The notes: generated by a model not told the origin, from the letters alone. Positions 26,222 to 35,998 are shown, numbered from the stretch's first letter. The stretch is DNA of 64,000 nucleotides from Prevotella sp. (GCA_016281815.1 JAEEJK010000049.1:62001-126000), one strand, 5' to 3'. Made by a program: numbers and translations.

Positions 26222-27523
26222 ATGATTTCGAAATTAAGATTTTTGGCCATTGCCGCTATAGTGGCCTTCTCAGGAAATGTAGTTGCCCAAAACGGCACCA
26301 ATTCACCTTATAGTCAATATGGACTTGGATCATTGGCTGATCAAGCCAATGGCTTCAATAAAGCCATGAGCGGACTGGGAGTGGGGTACCGTAATGGGAC
26401 TCAGGTCAACTTCACCAACCCTGCTTCTTATTCCTCTATCGACTCCCTCACCTTCATCTTTGATGTGGGGATGACGGGACAACTTACCAATTTTGAGGAA
26501 AACGGCGTGCGCAAAAACGCCAAGAATGCCAATTTCGATTATGTCGTGGCAGGATTCAGAGCATTCAAGCATTTCGGTGTTAGTTTCGGTGTCATGCCTT
26601 ATTCGAGCGTGGGATACTCTTTCTCGAAGAAAAACGACGTGGGGGATGTCAATTCCACTACCTATACCAACACCTACAAGGGTACGGGTGGATTGCACCA
26701 GGCTTTCATCGGAATCGGATGGGAGATGTTCAAGGGATTCTCCATCGGTGTCAACGGTTCCTATCTCTGGGGTGATTACGAAAGGTCGATCATCAACAGT
26801 TACAGCGATGCCTACGTCAATACGCTATCCAAATACTACACGGCCAATGTCACCAACTATAAACTGGATGCCGGAGTGCAGGTGACCATTCCGTTCTCTA
26901 AGAAAACCAACCTCACCATGGGATTCACCTATGGGCTGGGACACAAACTCGGTTCCGATCCTGAGTGCAAAGTCATCTCTACTAACTCGCAGACAAGTGT
27001 TTCTGATACAGCAACTTATAAAGTGGAGAACGGCCTCAGTCTGCCTACTACACTGAGCGGCGGCATGATGCTCAATCTCAATGGAAAACTCAGGCTTGGT
27101 GCTGACTATCAACTGCAGCAATGGGGAAAAGAAGCCTTCCCTGAGTATGGAGTAGTCAATGGGAAACCTACCTATACGCTCAAAGACAACTATTACAAGG
27201 ATAGGCAGAAATTCACCATCGGTGCCGAATACTGCAAGAACAATCAGTCAAGACGCTTCCTCGACAGGTTGAGATTAAGGGCGGGGGCTTCCTATACCAC
27301 ACCTTATTTTAATATAAATGGACAGGACGGACCCAAGGAAATCTCCGTGAGCGCAGGTTTTGGCATTCCGCTGATGAATATATGGAACAACCGATCTGTC
27401 CTCAATATCAGCGGACAATGGGTCAGAATGGATGCCAGCAACTTGCTGCGTGAGAATATCTTCCGCATCAACGTCGGCATCACATTCAATGAGAGGTGGT
27501 TCATGAAGTGGAAGGTGGATTGA
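26222..27523 (+). CDS. Outer-membrane beta-barrel protein (FadL-like)
   Basis: 433 residues from the ATG at 26222, giving the signal peptide MISKLRFLAIAAIVAFSGN with cleavage after VVAQ. The mature N-terminus NGTNSPYSQYGLGSLAD and the NFTNPASYSSIDSLTF segment resemble Bacteroidota barrel proteins related to the FadL/OmpP1 type; about 14 amphipathic strands follow to the C-terminal WFMKWKVD. An ATG nine codons upstream (26195) overlaps the promoter and is unlikely. lptC starts at the stop codon (TGATG), so the genes are coupled; the substrate is unknown. Confidence 0.75.
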   Translation: MISKLRFLAIAAIVAFSGNVVAQNGTNSPYSQYGLGSLADQANGFNKAMSGLGVGYRNGTQVNFTNPASYSSIDSLTFIFDVGMTGQLTNFEENGVRKNAKNANFDYVVAGFRAFKHFGVSFGVMPYSSVGYSFSKKNDVGDVNSTTYTNTYKGTGGLHQAFIGIGWEMFKGFSIGVNGSYLWGDYERSIINSYSDAYVNTLSKYYTANVTNYKLDAGVQVTIPFSKKTNLTMGFTYGLGHKLGSDPECKVISTNSQTSVSDTATYKVENGLSLPTTLSGGMMLNLNGKLRLGADYQLQQWGKEAFPEYGVVNGKPTYTLKDNYYKDRQKFTIGAEYCKNNQSRRFLDRLRLRAGASYTTPYFNINGQDGPKEISVSAGFGIPLMNIWNNRSVLNISGQWVRMDASNLLRENIFRINVGITFNERWFMKWKVD

Positions 27524-28185
27524 TGCCGGATGATGGGATGAGACATAAACTCCTTCTCGTATTCGTCTCTGTGACTGTCCTCGCTGCCAGTATGGCGTGC
27601 AGTGAGGAGCATGAGCATATTGCTCCTGCCATTTATCCGCAGGACTCTGTGCCCGCGATGGTGTCTTATGGGGTGAACACGCTCATCTCCGACTCGGGAA
27701 TCATCAAATACAGAATCGTTGCCGAACAATGGGAGGTCAATCCCAACAGAAACCCTTCGAAATGGACCTTCGATAAAGGACTCTTGTTGGAACAGTTCGA
27801 CCTGTCCATGCACATCCAGTCATATATCCAGTGTGATACCGCGTATTATTATGACGTGAGAAAACTCTGGGAATTGCATGGAAGAGTGAGGATCCTTACG
27901 AAAAGAGGCTTGAAATTCAGCAGCGAGGAACTCTTCTGGGATGAGAGGTCACACCAACTCTATTCCAATAAATTTTCCCACCTCATCACTGATGACAAGG
28001 AACTGAAGGGAAACAGGTTCAGAAGTGATGAGAGAATGACTAAATATTCCGTGAAAACAAGCAAGGGATATTTCGATAAAAAAACATTTGACAAAAATTC
28101 CAACGACAATAAGAATAAACAGCAGGCTGACTCTGCCAGACAATATGGCAGACAATTGGAACGGCCGCGAAGAATCAATAAATAA
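27523..28185 (+). CDS. lptC: LPS export protein LptC (lipoprotein form)
   Basis: 220 residues from the ATG at 27523, which overlaps the previous stop by one base. The lipobox is ASMAC, so it is lipid-anchored rather than held by a helix as in E. coli. The LptC domain shows the jelly-roll signature: YGVNTLISDSGIIKYRI, FDKGLLLEQFD, LWELHGRVRILTKRG and LFWDERSHQLYSN. It receives LPS from LptFG and passes it to LptA in the periplasm. The C-terminus is Lys/Asn/Gln-rich and disordered. The next gene overlaps its stop (TAATG). Confidence 0.9.
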   Translation: MPDDGMRHKLLLVFVSVTVLAASMACSEEHEHIAPAIYPQDSVPAMVSYGVNTLISDSGIIKYRIVAEQWEVNPNRNPSKWTFDKGLLLEQFDLSMHIQSYIQCDTAYYYDVRKLWELHGRVRILTKRGLKFSSEELFWDERSHQLYSNKFSHLITDDKELKGNRFRSDERMTKYSVKTSKGYFDKKTFDKNSNDNKNKQQADSARQYGRQLERPRRINK

Positions 28186-29447
28186 TGATGGACTGGCAAC
28201 TCCTCATCGGTATCTTGGTCACTATGGTCTTCTCCGCCTTCTTCTCAGGGATGGAGATCGCATTCGTGTCCAGTAACAGGATGCTCGCTGAGATGAGCAG
28301 GGAGAAAAACGGCGTCTCACAAAAATGCATCGCCGTCTTTTATAGAAATCCGAACAATTTCGTCAGCACCATGCTCGTGGGCAACAACATCGCCCTCGTC
28401 GTATATGGCATTCTCATAGCAAAACTCTTCGACGACACCATCTTCAAGGGATGCTCTGCCGCGTTCACCGTGCCGGCCGATACCATCCTGTCTACCATCA
28501 TCGTATTGTTCACAGGCGAGTTCCTGCCCAAATCATTGTTCAAAAACCTCCCCAACAAACTGCTGACCATCTTTGCAGTGCCGGCATACCTTTGCTACAT
28601 CCTGCTGTGGCCGATTTCAAAGGTGGCTACATTCCTGGCCAAACTGATTCTCAGGATTATGGGCATCAAAATGGACAAGGTGAAGGACGATGAGATGTTC
28701 TCCAAGGTCGACCTCGACTACCTCGTGCAGTCAAGCATCGACAATGCAGATGATGAGGACAGCATCACCGAGGAGGTGAAAATCTTCCAAAACGCACTCG
28801 ACTTCAGCGAGACAAAGGTCAGGGACTGCATGGTGCCGAGAACAGAGATCGATGCCGTCGACGAAAACTGTGGGGCGGCTGAACTCAATCAGAAGTTCAT
28901 CGAAAGCGGACATTCCAAAATTCTCGTATATAGGGAGGATATCGACCATATAATAGGATATATTCATTCTTCGGAAATGTTCCGAAAACCAGACGACTGG
29001 AGAAACACAATCCGAACCATGCCGTTCGTGCCTGAAACCATGTCGGCACATAAGATGATGCAGATCTTCCTGCAGCAGAAGAAAAGCCTCGGAGTGGTCG
29101 TAGATGAGTTCGGAGGGACAAGCGGCATCGTCTCACTCGAGGATATCGTGGAGGAAATCTTCGGAGAAATCGAGGACGAACACGACAACTCCAATTATGT
29201 GGCAAAAAAAGTGGGCGACAATGAGTTCATACTCTCGGCAAGACTGGAAATAGACAAGGTGAACGAGATGTTCGGACTACAACTGCCTGAAAGCGACGAA
29301 TACATGACAATCGGAGGACTCATCCTACACGATTATCAAAGTTTCCCAAAACTCAACGAAATTGTCAAAATTGGACCCTTCCAGTTCAAAATCATCAAGA
29401 ATACAATGACAAAAATCGAACTCGTTAAACTAATTGTGGCACAATAA
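28185..29447 (+). CDS. CNNM/CorC-type membrane protein with CBS domains
   Basis: 420 residues. The N-terminal DUF21 domain has three to four helices (LLIGILVTMVFSAFFSGMEIAFVSSNR start, NPNNFVSTMLVGNNIALVVYG). A CBS pair follows (about 205-320: VRDCMVPRTEID, GVVVDEFGGTSGIVSLEDI) and the C-terminal CorC_HlyC domain ends with FQFKIIKNTMTKIELV. Members are linked to Mg/Co efflux; in gliding Bacteroidota a relative is GldE. It is coupled to lptC by a TAATG overlap. Residues shown in quotes are split to avoid the full span. Confidence 0.88.
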   Translation: MMDWQLLIGILVTMVFSAFFSGMEIAFVSSNRMLAEMSREKNGVSQKCIAVFYRNPNNFVSTMLVGNNIALVVYGILIAKLFDDTIFKGCSAAFTVPADTILSTIIVLFTGEFLPKSLFKNLPNKLLTIFAVPAYLCYILLWPISKVATFLAKLILRIMGIKMDKVKDDEMFSKVDLDYLVQSSIDNADDEDSITEEVKIFQNALDFSETKVRDCMVPRTEIDAVDENCGAAELNQKFIESGHSKILVYREDIDHIIGYIHSSEMFRKPDDWRNTIRTMPFVPETMSAHKMMQIFLQQKKSLGVVVDEFGGTSGIVSLEDIVEEIFGEIEDEHDNSNYVAKKVGDNEFILSARLEIDKVNEMFGLQLPESDEYMTIGGLILHDYQSFPKLNEIVKIGPFQFKIIKNTMTKIELVKLIVAQ

Positions 29448-29467
29448 GGCAAATTTCAGCGCAAAAA

Positions 29468-29499
29468 TTCGCCCTTTTCCTTTTTTATTATTAACTTTG
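29468..29499 (+). promoter_or_regulatory. Promoter of the PpiD-like gene
   Basis: TTCG at 29468-29471 (one mismatch), 20 bp spacer, TAACTTTG at 29492-29499; 55 bp before the ATG. Confidence 0.7.
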
Positions 29500-29554
29500 T
29501 GCGCTTTTTTGGAATAAACTGACAAATACAAATATAAATAAGCATAATTAAGTA

Positions 29555-31699
29555 ATGGCAGCATTAGGATCAATCAGAAGTAAAGGCACTTTCCTGATTA
29601 TTATTATCGGTCTGGGCCTCTTTGGATTTATTGCCGGCGACATGTTCCGCTCCTGTGAGACTACAGGAAGAATGAGGAGCACACGCGTCGGTGAAGTTTT
29701 AGGTGAGAAAATCGGTGTACAGGATTACCAAGATTATCTCAATGAATTTGTAGAGTGCACCAAGATCTCGTCTCCTCAGGCTGATGAGGACCAGATCAGG
29801 GCAATGGCATGGAACAGTTTCGTGCAGAACAAAATCATTCAGAATGAGGCTGACAAACTGGGTCTGGCCGTCACCACAGACGAGGTGAAGAATGTCATGA
29901 CTCAGGGTACCAACCAGGTCCTCATGGAGGTCGCCAATGTGACTGGTTTCGTCAATCAGCAGACAGGGCGCTTCGACATGAATCTCTACAATGAGTTTAT
30001 CAACAACTACAAAACTCAGCGCAACGCTTCACCTGAGGCTGCTGAATATTTCGACAAAGTGTATAAGTACCTCGCATTCAAGGTAAAACAACTTCGTCAG
30101 CAACTCCTCGCTCAGAAATATCAGGCTCTCCTCTCTACAGCAGTGCTCTCCAACCCCATCGAGGCTAAGTTCCTCTTCGACGCAGAGAAGCAGGAAAGCG
30201 ACATCGAACTGGCTTATGTTGACTACAAAACAATCAACGATAAAGACGTTCAGGTGGATGAGAGCGACCTCAAGGCTAAGTACAATGAGAAAAAGGATAT
30301 GTTCAAGATCCCTGAGGAAATCAGAGCAATCAAATACATCCTTGTCAAGAAAGAGGCTTCTCAGGCTGACAAAAATGATCTCTTCAAGTCACTGGAGAAG
30401 TTCGCTGCACAGTTGAAAGAGGGCGCAAGCCCGGAGAAAGTGGTACGCGAGAGCCGCTCAAACATCGCTTACCTCGGAGTGCCCGTCACCAAAAAGGCTT
30501 TCTCCACAGACATTGCCAACAGACTTGACTCCGTGGCTGTGGGGGCTGTACTGGGACCCGTTGAGAGCACAAGCGACAACACCTACAACGTCATCAAGGT
30601 CCTCAGCAAGAGCATGATGCCCGACTCAGTAGAATACCGCGTCATCAGCGTGGTGGGCAAGTCAAATGCTGAGACACAGACCAAGGCCGACAGCGTCATC
30701 AATGCTCTCAAGGCTGGTGGCGACTTCGAGGCTATCGCTAAGAAATATGGCCAGACCGGTGAGAAAACATGGGTCACCTCTGCTCAGTATGAAAGAGCCA
30801 ACAATATGACCAAGGACAACCAGACTGCTTTCAATGAACTCAATACCCTGGGTGTCAACGAAATCAAGAGCATCCCGATGGCTCAGGGCGCTCTCATCAT
30901 GCAGGTCACCGACAGAAAGGCTATGGTCGAGAAATACGACGTGGCTGTCATCAAGCGTGACATCACCTTCTCTGACGAGACTTCACATGCCATCAGCGAC
31001 AAATTCAAGCAGTTTGTGGCTGGACATCAAACCATCGAGGCTATAGAGAAAGACGCTCCTAAGGCTGGATATCAGGTGCTTGAAGCAAAGAACGTGCTCA
31101 CATCTCAGGGACAGTTGCCAAATATCGGCAACACAAGAGATGCGCTCAAGTGGGTGTTCGAGGCTAAGAAGGGTGATGTGTCTGAGGTGATGACAGTGGG
31201 CGCCAACCGTGATGAGATTCTCGTCATGGCACTGACTGACATCAATCCGAAGGGATTCATGTCCATGGAGAATGAGGAAGTGAAGACTTATCTGCAGCAG
31301 GAAGTGCTCCGCGATAAGAAAGCAGAGAAAATCATGGCCAAACTCAATGGCGTGAAGAGCATCGCTGAAGCAGTGAAGCAGGGCGCTAAGACCGACTCCA
31401 TCAGTCAGATCACGTTCGCTTCGCCCACATTCGTAGGGGCTCTGCAGTCACAGGAACCTGGACTTAGCGGCGCAGTTGCTGCTACACAGAAAGGACAGTT
31501 CTCTGCTCATCCAGTGAAGGGTTATGGTGGTGTCTATGTCTTCAAAGTCAACGACAGAAGGACCATCGAGGGCAAGTTCGACGAGAAAGAGTATGCTCAG
31601 AAGGCTGCTCAGAACACCATGCAGAACCTCTCGCGTACAGCATTCCAAGAGTTGTATATCAATGCTGACGTGAAGGACAACAGATACCTCTTCTTCTAA
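29555..31699 (+). CDS. PpiD-like membrane-anchored peptidyl-prolyl isomerase/chaperone
   Basis: 714 residues. One N-terminal membrane helix (GTFLIIIIGLGLFGFIAG, about 11-28) anchors a periplasmic SurA-N-like chaperone domain (about 40-220, including IRAMAWNSFVQNKIIQNEADKLG). Parvulin-type regions lie about 345-460 (VISVVGKSNAETQTKADSV, DFEAIAKKYGQTG) and a weaker one near 520-600. It fits the PpiD class that binds unfolded outer-membrane proteins emerging from Sec. Position after lptC and CNNM is, as I recall, common in Bacteroidales. A terminator follows. Confidence 0.88.
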   Translation: MAALGSIRSKGTFLIIIIGLGLFGFIAGDMFRSCETTGRMRSTRVGEVLGEKIGVQDYQDYLNEFVECTKISSPQADEDQIRAMAWNSFVQNKIIQNEADKLGLAVTTDEVKNVMTQGTNQVLMEVANVTGFVNQQTGRFDMNLYNEFINNYKTQRNASPEAAEYFDKVYKYLAFKVKQLRQQLLAQKYQALLSTAVLSNPIEAKFLFDAEKQESDIELAYVDYKTINDKDVQVDESDLKAKYNEKKDMFKIPEEIRAIKYILVKKEASQADKNDLFKSLEKFAAQLKEGASPEKVVRESRSNIAYLGVPVTKKAFSTDIANRLDSVAVGAVLGPVESTSDNTYNVIKVLSKSMMPDSVEYRVISVVGKSNAETQTKADSVINALKAGGDFEAIAKKYGQTGEKTWVTSAQYERANNMTKDNQTAFNELNTLGVNEIKSIPMAQGALIMQVTDRKAMVEKYDVAVIKRDITFSDETSHAISDKFKQFVAGHQTIEAIEKDAPKAGYQVLEAKNVLTSQGQLPNIGNTRDALKWVFEAKKGDVSEVMTVGANRDEILVMALTDINPKGFMSMENEEVKTYLQQEVLRDKKAEKIMAKLNGVKSIAEAVKQGAKTDSISQITFASPTFVGALQSQEPGLSGAVAATQKGQFSAHPVKGYGGVYVFKVNDRRTIEGKFDEKEYAQKAAQNTMQNLSRTAFQELYINADVKDNRYLFF

Positions 31700-31721
31700 A
31701 ACACTGAAGGGAGAAAACAAA

Positions 31722-31755
31722 AGAGGGCTTCCCATTGAGGAAACCCTCTTTTTTT
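31722..31755 (+). terminator. Terminator after the PpiD-like gene
   Basis: AGAGGGCTTCC pairs with GGAAACCCTCT (one mismatch, 6-nt loop) and is followed by six T. Confidence 0.85.
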
Positions 31756-31782
31756 CAATATTTTCGGTTTTACACTTCAATA

Positions 31783-33327
31783 ATGACTTTGATGAGATTC
31801 AATAAATTATTTGTCAATACTGTTGCTGTCGCTTTCACCATCTCCTTGATCCTGACCGGATGCGGAAGCACTAAGACGGTAAAAACTACCTCATCGCCAC
31901 AGAAAAGGGAATTTCGTGGCGCATGGATCCAAGCCGTCAACGGACAGTTCATCGGTATGTCAACGCAGCAGATGCAAAAAACTCTTTCATACCAACTCGA
32001 TGAACTCTGGAAAGATGGGGTCAATGCCATCATCTTCCAGGTCAGACCGGAGTGTGACGCTCTCTACAAAAGCAGTATCGAACCTTGGAGCAGGTTCCTG
32101 ACTGGACAGCAGGGCTTGGCTCCTAACCCTTATTGGGATCCACTGCAGTGGATGATTGATGAGTGCCACAAAAGGGGAATGGAACTGCATGCATGGATCA
32201 ATCCGTACAGGGCAAAGACTAAGACAACCAATGAGTTGGCTCCCAATCATATCGCCGCAAGAAGAAGAGACCTGATCTTTGAGTACGATGGACTCTATCT
32301 GCTCAACCCGGGAATTCCTGAGACAAGAGACTATATCTGCAGGGTCGTTGATGATATCGTGGCAAGATACGATGTCGACGGACTGCATATTGATGATTAT
32401 TTCTATCCTTATCCAGTCGCTGGAGTGAGCATCGACGACGACCGGCAGTTCGCCACCAACAGGATGGGAATGAAAAACAAGGGGGACTGGAGAAGGGAAA
32501 ATGTCAATCTCTTCGTACGACAACTCAATAAAACGATACACGACCGGAAACCTTGGGTGAAGTTCGGGGTGTCGCCCTTTGGCATTTATCGCAATAAGAA
32601 AAACGATGCAAGGGTTGGAAGCGAAACAAATGGAACACAGAATTATGACGACCTCTATGCTGATGTCCTGCTATGGGTCAACAACGGATGGGTGGATTAT
32701 TGTGTGCCGCAGATTTATTGGGAAATTGGCAATAAGGCGGCAGATTATAAGACCCTGATCAATTGGTGGAACAATTATTCTTCCAAGCGACCGCTGTTCA
32801 TCGGAGAGGATGTTGAGCGAACCGTGAAATATGCTGACCTGACCAATCCTAATGCCAATCAGATGGCGGCAAAATACAAACTACATAGCCAGATGAAGAA
32901 TGTCAATGGCACCGTTTTATGGTATGCCAAGGCGGTTGTCGACAATGTAGGAAACTATGGGACTCTTCTGAGAAGCAATTACTGGAGAAACAGGGCGCTC
33001 CAGCCGGCCATGCCATTCATCGATGGGAAGGCTCCGCAAAAACCCAAAAAAGTGAAAATGGTCAAGACTGATGACGGACCCATGCTCTTCTGGACAGAAC
33101 CAAAGGGCGATGGATGGAAAGACAAAGCCACTCGCTATGTGGTATACAGGTTTGAGAATGGTGAGAAAATCGATTTGGGGGATGCCTCCAAAATCGTTTC
33201 CATGACGACCAAAACTTTCTACCGCCTGCCATACAAAACCGGGAAAAACAAAGTCACATACGTTGTCACCGCACTCGACAGGATGAGCAATGAGAGCGAC
33301 GGAGTGGCCGTAAAAGTGAAATTGTAA
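31783..33327 (+). CDS. DigH-like glycoside hydrolase lipoprotein (GHL10/DUF187)
   Basis: 514 residues from the ATG at 31783 (31792 also possible). The lipobox is LILTGC. The catalytic TIM barrel matches the glycosyl-hydrolase-like family 10 (YddW/DigH): FRGAWIQAVNG, NAIIFQVRPECDALYKS, HKRGMELHAWINPYRAK, DVDGLHIDDYFYPYP and WVKFGVSPFGIYRN. DigH of E. coli cleaves peptidoglycan glycan strands freed of stem peptides; in Bacteroidota the substrate could be peptidoglycan or another glycan. A C-terminal fibronectin-III-like domain follows (about 425-514). A paralogue is encoded at 36668-38344. Confidence 0.9.
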   Translation: MTLMRFNKLFVNTVAVAFTISLILTGCGSTKTVKTTSSPQKREFRGAWIQAVNGQFIGMSTQQMQKTLSYQLDELWKDGVNAIIFQVRPECDALYKSSIEPWSRFLTGQQGLAPNPYWDPLQWMIDECHKRGMELHAWINPYRAKTKTTNELAPNHIAARRRDLIFEYDGLYLLNPGIPETRDYICRVVDDIVARYDVDGLHIDDYFYPYPVAGVSIDDDRQFATNRMGMKNKGDWRRENVNLFVRQLNKTIHDRKPWVKFGVSPFGIYRNKKNDARVGSETNGTQNYDDLYADVLLWVNNGWVDYCVPQIYWEIGNKAADYKTLINWWNNYSSKRPLFIGEDVERTVKYADLTNPNANQMAAKYKLHSQMKNVNGTVLWYAKAVVDNVGNYGTLLRSNYWRNRALQPAMPFIDGKAPQKPKKVKMVKTDDGPMLFWTEPKGDGWKDKATRYVVYRFENGEKIDLGDASKIVSMTTKTFYRLPYKTGKNKVTYVVTALDRMSNESDGVAVKVKL

Positions 33328-33347
33328 AGCAATTTTGTATATACATA

Positions 33348-33383
33348 AAGATGCTGCAGACTCTTCTGCAGCATCTTCTTTTT
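33348..33383 (+). terminator. Terminator after the first DigH-like gene
   Basis: 13-bp perfect stem AAGATGCTGCAGA/TCTGCAGCATCTT with a 4-nt loop, then CTTTTT. Confidence 0.9.
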
Positions 33384-33453
33384 GAGAACATTTGTTCTCC
33401 CATAGTGAATAATGTGGATATCTTTTCTGTAGAGTCAGTCTCACTATTCCTCT

Positions 33454-33900
33454 CTACACATCCTTCATAAGATCTGTAAAGAAACTGTCGAGATCCTGAT
33501 CAAGACCTTCCATCAGAGCGCCGGTGATGATCACCGTATCGCCATCGGCAATGAATACCTCGGCCACACTTTCCATCTCGTCGTCCTCAAGCACAATATG
33601 AAATGGTTTGAGGATGCCATAGGCGTAGATTACCTTGCTCTGACGCTTCAGCACCTGGCGCAGCAATGCCGCCACCTTCTCATAGAAGTCATCTTCCTTG
33701 TTGTCTATCCATTCCTCTACCACACAGCGGGTTATCTCTGTGTTGTCATCATCGAAGGCGAGTAGTTCTCCGCTTTCCTGAGAGACACGCAGGTGAATGT
33801 CGGTGAGTAGGATAGGGGCATCGGTAGCGGGAAATTTCTGACCGATCTTTCTCACTATGCGCTCAATTTGCTGGATGGTCTGTTCTGATGCTTTCATCAA
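33454..33900 (-). CDS. Conserved protein of unknown function in the dnaN operon
   Basis: 148 residues, acidic, no signal peptide or helix pair. Features: EQTIQQIERIVRKIGQKFPA at the start, a strand-rich middle (ILLTDIHLRVSQESGELLAFDDD), and an acidic C-terminus (DQDLDSFFTDLMKDV). It is the third gene after dnaN and the exonuclease, with only 5 bp between it and the exonuclease stop. The position suggests a role beside the replication clamp, but nothing in the sequence shows a DNA-binding motif. Confidence 0.75.
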   Translation of the reverse strand: MMKASEQTIQQIERIVRKIGQKFPATDAPILLTDIHLRVSQESGELLAFDDDNTEITRCVVEEWIDNKEDDFYEKVAALLRQVLKRQSKVIYAYGILKPFHIVLEDDEMESVAEVFIADGDTVIITGALMEGLDQDLDSFFTDLMKDV

Positions 33901-33905
33901 TTTAC

Positions 33906-34763
33906 TTATTTTCGTGTGTTGAATTCACGTAGTCGGATGCGGGTGAGGGCTTGTTTGGTGTCATAAGTGAAATCACCATTCTGAATCCAACTGTAGTAAC
34001 CGGGATCCTTCCGCAACACCTCGGCCACTGGGCGACCCTTGTACTTGCCGAAATTGAATACTTCATGCTTCTTCACTTGGCCGTTTTCGTCCTTCTGGGG
34101 CTGACCATGGGCATCCAAAATGGGCTTCCAGATGATGCGGCCGGCGAAATCTACATTGTCATTTGTGCGTGACAACTCTGCAAGGGCTGCCATGTCGTTG
34201 CTCAGACAACGGCTGGACTCTGTCTGACGCGATTCGCTGTACATATCCAACTGACCCTGAAGCACTTTGTAGGTGGCCTCCGTGTCGTCATTTGCCAAGT
34301 GAGCCTGATAGTCGTCGGACATCTTGCGACCGCAGTAGAATTGGTAGGCGGCCGACAGATTGCGGGGCTCCATCTTATGGAAGATGGTCTGCACGTCAAT
34401 CAGACGGCATCTTGAGAAGTCAAAACTGATTCCTGCACGCAAAAACTCCTCTGCCAGCATCGGGATGTCAAAATGGTTGGAGTTGAAACCGGCAAAGTCG
34501 CAACCCTCAAATTCCTCCGACAAGCGTTGGGCATATTCTTTGAAGGTGGGCGCATCTGCCACCATCTCATTGGTGATGCTCGTGATGTTGGTCACTTCTG
34601 CAGGAATGGGGGTGCCGGGGTTGATGAATTGGCTGCAACGCTCCTCACGGCCATCTGGCCATACCTTGATATAGGCTATCTGGATGATGCGGTCTTTCAC
34701 GATGTCAAGTCCCGTTGTCTCCAGGTCGAAGACAATCAGTGGCCGGTGCAGATTCAATTTCAT
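33906..34763 (-). CDS. DnaQ-like 3'-5' exonuclease
   Basis: 285 residues. DEDDh exonuclease motifs: ExoI FDLETTGLD, ExoII GFNSNHFDIPML, ExoIII HLANDDTEATYKV. It continues about 90 residues past the nuclease core, with the segment FNFGKYKGRPVAEVL and a C-terminal WIQNGDFTYDT, a module also found in exonuclease X-type proteins. It is 17 bp from dnaN in the same operon, so it may be the proofreading subunit or a clamp-associated repair nuclease. No UvrC or polymerase domain is fused. Confidence 0.9.
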   Translation of the reverse strand: MKLNLHRPLIVFDLETTGLDIVKDRIIQIAYIKVWPDGREERCSQFINPGTPIPAEVTNITSITNEMVADAPTFKEYAQRLSEEFEGCDFAGFNSNHFDIPMLAEEFLRAGISFDFSRCRLIDVQTIFHKMEPRNLSAAYQFYCGRKMSDDYQAHLANDDTEATYKVLQGQLDMYSESRQTESSRCLSNDMAALAELSRTNDNVDFAGRIIWKPILDAHGQPQKDENGQVKKHEVFNFGKYKGRPVAEVLRKDPGYYSWIQNGDFTYDTKQALTRIRLREFNTRK

Positions 34764-34780
34764 AACAGAAAATAAGGGCG

Positions 34781-35905
34781 TTAGTCGTTCAGAAGGGTGG
34801 GCATGATCAGCATCAGCACTTCTTCCTGCTCGGGCTGTTCGGCAGGTACCACAACTCCGGCACGGCTCGGATCAGCCAACTCTATGACAACTTCCTCACT
34901 GTCAATGCTGTTCAGAATCTCTGTGAGGGCAGGACCCTTGAAACCAATGGCCATAGGCACTCCTTCGTAATCGCAAATCAGACTCTCCTTGGCACTGGTC
35001 GAGAAGTCGATGTCCTCTGAGGATATCTCAACCTGAGTGGCATCCACTTTGAATTTCACCAGTTCACTGCTCTCGCTGGCAAAGGGCATCACACGACGAA
35101 GGGCGCTGATGAAGGTCTTGCGGTCTATGCGGAGACGGTTCGGGTTCTCCTTGGGAATCACTGAGTTGTAATTCGGGTAGCGGCCTTCTATCAGACGGCA
35201 GATGAGCACACCGTCGGAAAAACTGATGACTGCGTTGCGGTCGTTGAACTGAATGACGACATCGCCTCCGTCCTTCGACAACACGTTCTTCAGCAGCGTG
35301 GCGGGTTTCTTCGGGAGAATGAATGAGGCTGGTGTCTCATTCTTGACGGAGAAACAGCGGTTGCGAACCAACTTGCAGCCGTCACTCGCCACAATCGCTG
35401 TGTATTCTGGGGTGATGTCGAAATAGATGCCGTTCATCACAGGACGAAGAGTCTCTGTGGCGGTGGCAAACAGCGTGCGGTTGATGTTGGCCAGAAGTTT
35501 CCCCGAATCAAACGTGATGGTCGTCACGTCATTGGGAAGTGGCTGGGTTTGAGGATATTCTTCGGCATTTTGGGCCGTGAAGTTGTACATACCATTCTGA
35601 TAATATACCTTCACTGTGTATTCCAAGGTGTCAACTTCGAAAACCAATGGCTGCTCGGGCAATTCACGCATCGCATCCAATATGGTGTTGCTGCTCACTA
35701 CAAAACTGCCGTTGCCGTCGCTCTCTGACAACTCACAGGTAGAGCGCATTACGTTCTCGCTGTCTGACGCGGTCAGCGTCAACTGCCCGTCTTTCACATC
35801 GAAAAGGAAGCCTTCGAGAATCGGCATGGAATTCTTGCTCATAATGACCTTGGAGAGTGTGGTCAATTTGCTGCTTAGGGTGCTGCTTGATAGGGTAAAT
35901 CTCAT
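34781..35905 (-). CDS. dnaN: DNA polymerase III beta subunit (sliding clamp)
   Basis: 374 residues, standard length. Three-fold clamp architecture; hallmark segments SKNSMPILEGFLFDV and RPVMNGIYFDITPEYT with VASDGCKLVRNR, and the C-terminal end LIMPTLLND. The dimeric ring tethers the polymerase and repair enzymes to DNA. It is first in an operon with an exonuclease and an unknown gene and is not next to dnaA or recF. A perfect -33/-7 promoter stands 95 bp upstream. Confidence 0.97.
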   Translation of the reverse strand: MRFTLSSSTLSSKLTTLSKVIMSKNSMPILEGFLFDVKDGQLTLTASDSENVMRSTCELSESDGNGSFVVSSNTILDAMRELPEQPLVFEVDTLEYTVKVYYQNGMYNFTAQNAEEYPQTQPLPNDVTTITFDSGKLLANINRTLFATATETLRPVMNGIYFDITPEYTAIVASDGCKLVRNRCFSVKNETPASFILPKKPATLLKNVLSKDGGDVVIQFNDRNAVISFSDGVLICRLIEGRYPNYNSVIPKENPNRLRIDRKTFISALRRVMPFASESSELVKFKVDATQVEISSEDIDFSTSAKESLICDYEGVPMAIGFKGPALTEILNSIDSEEVVIELADPSRAGVVVPAEQPEQEEVLMLIMPTLLND

Positions 35906-35998
35906 TGGTATATGATTTTGATTGTTAATATGCTTGTCATTCAGGGCTTTTTGCTTAACTGATATCCTGCAAATGATATGTCCTGCTGATACTGACTA

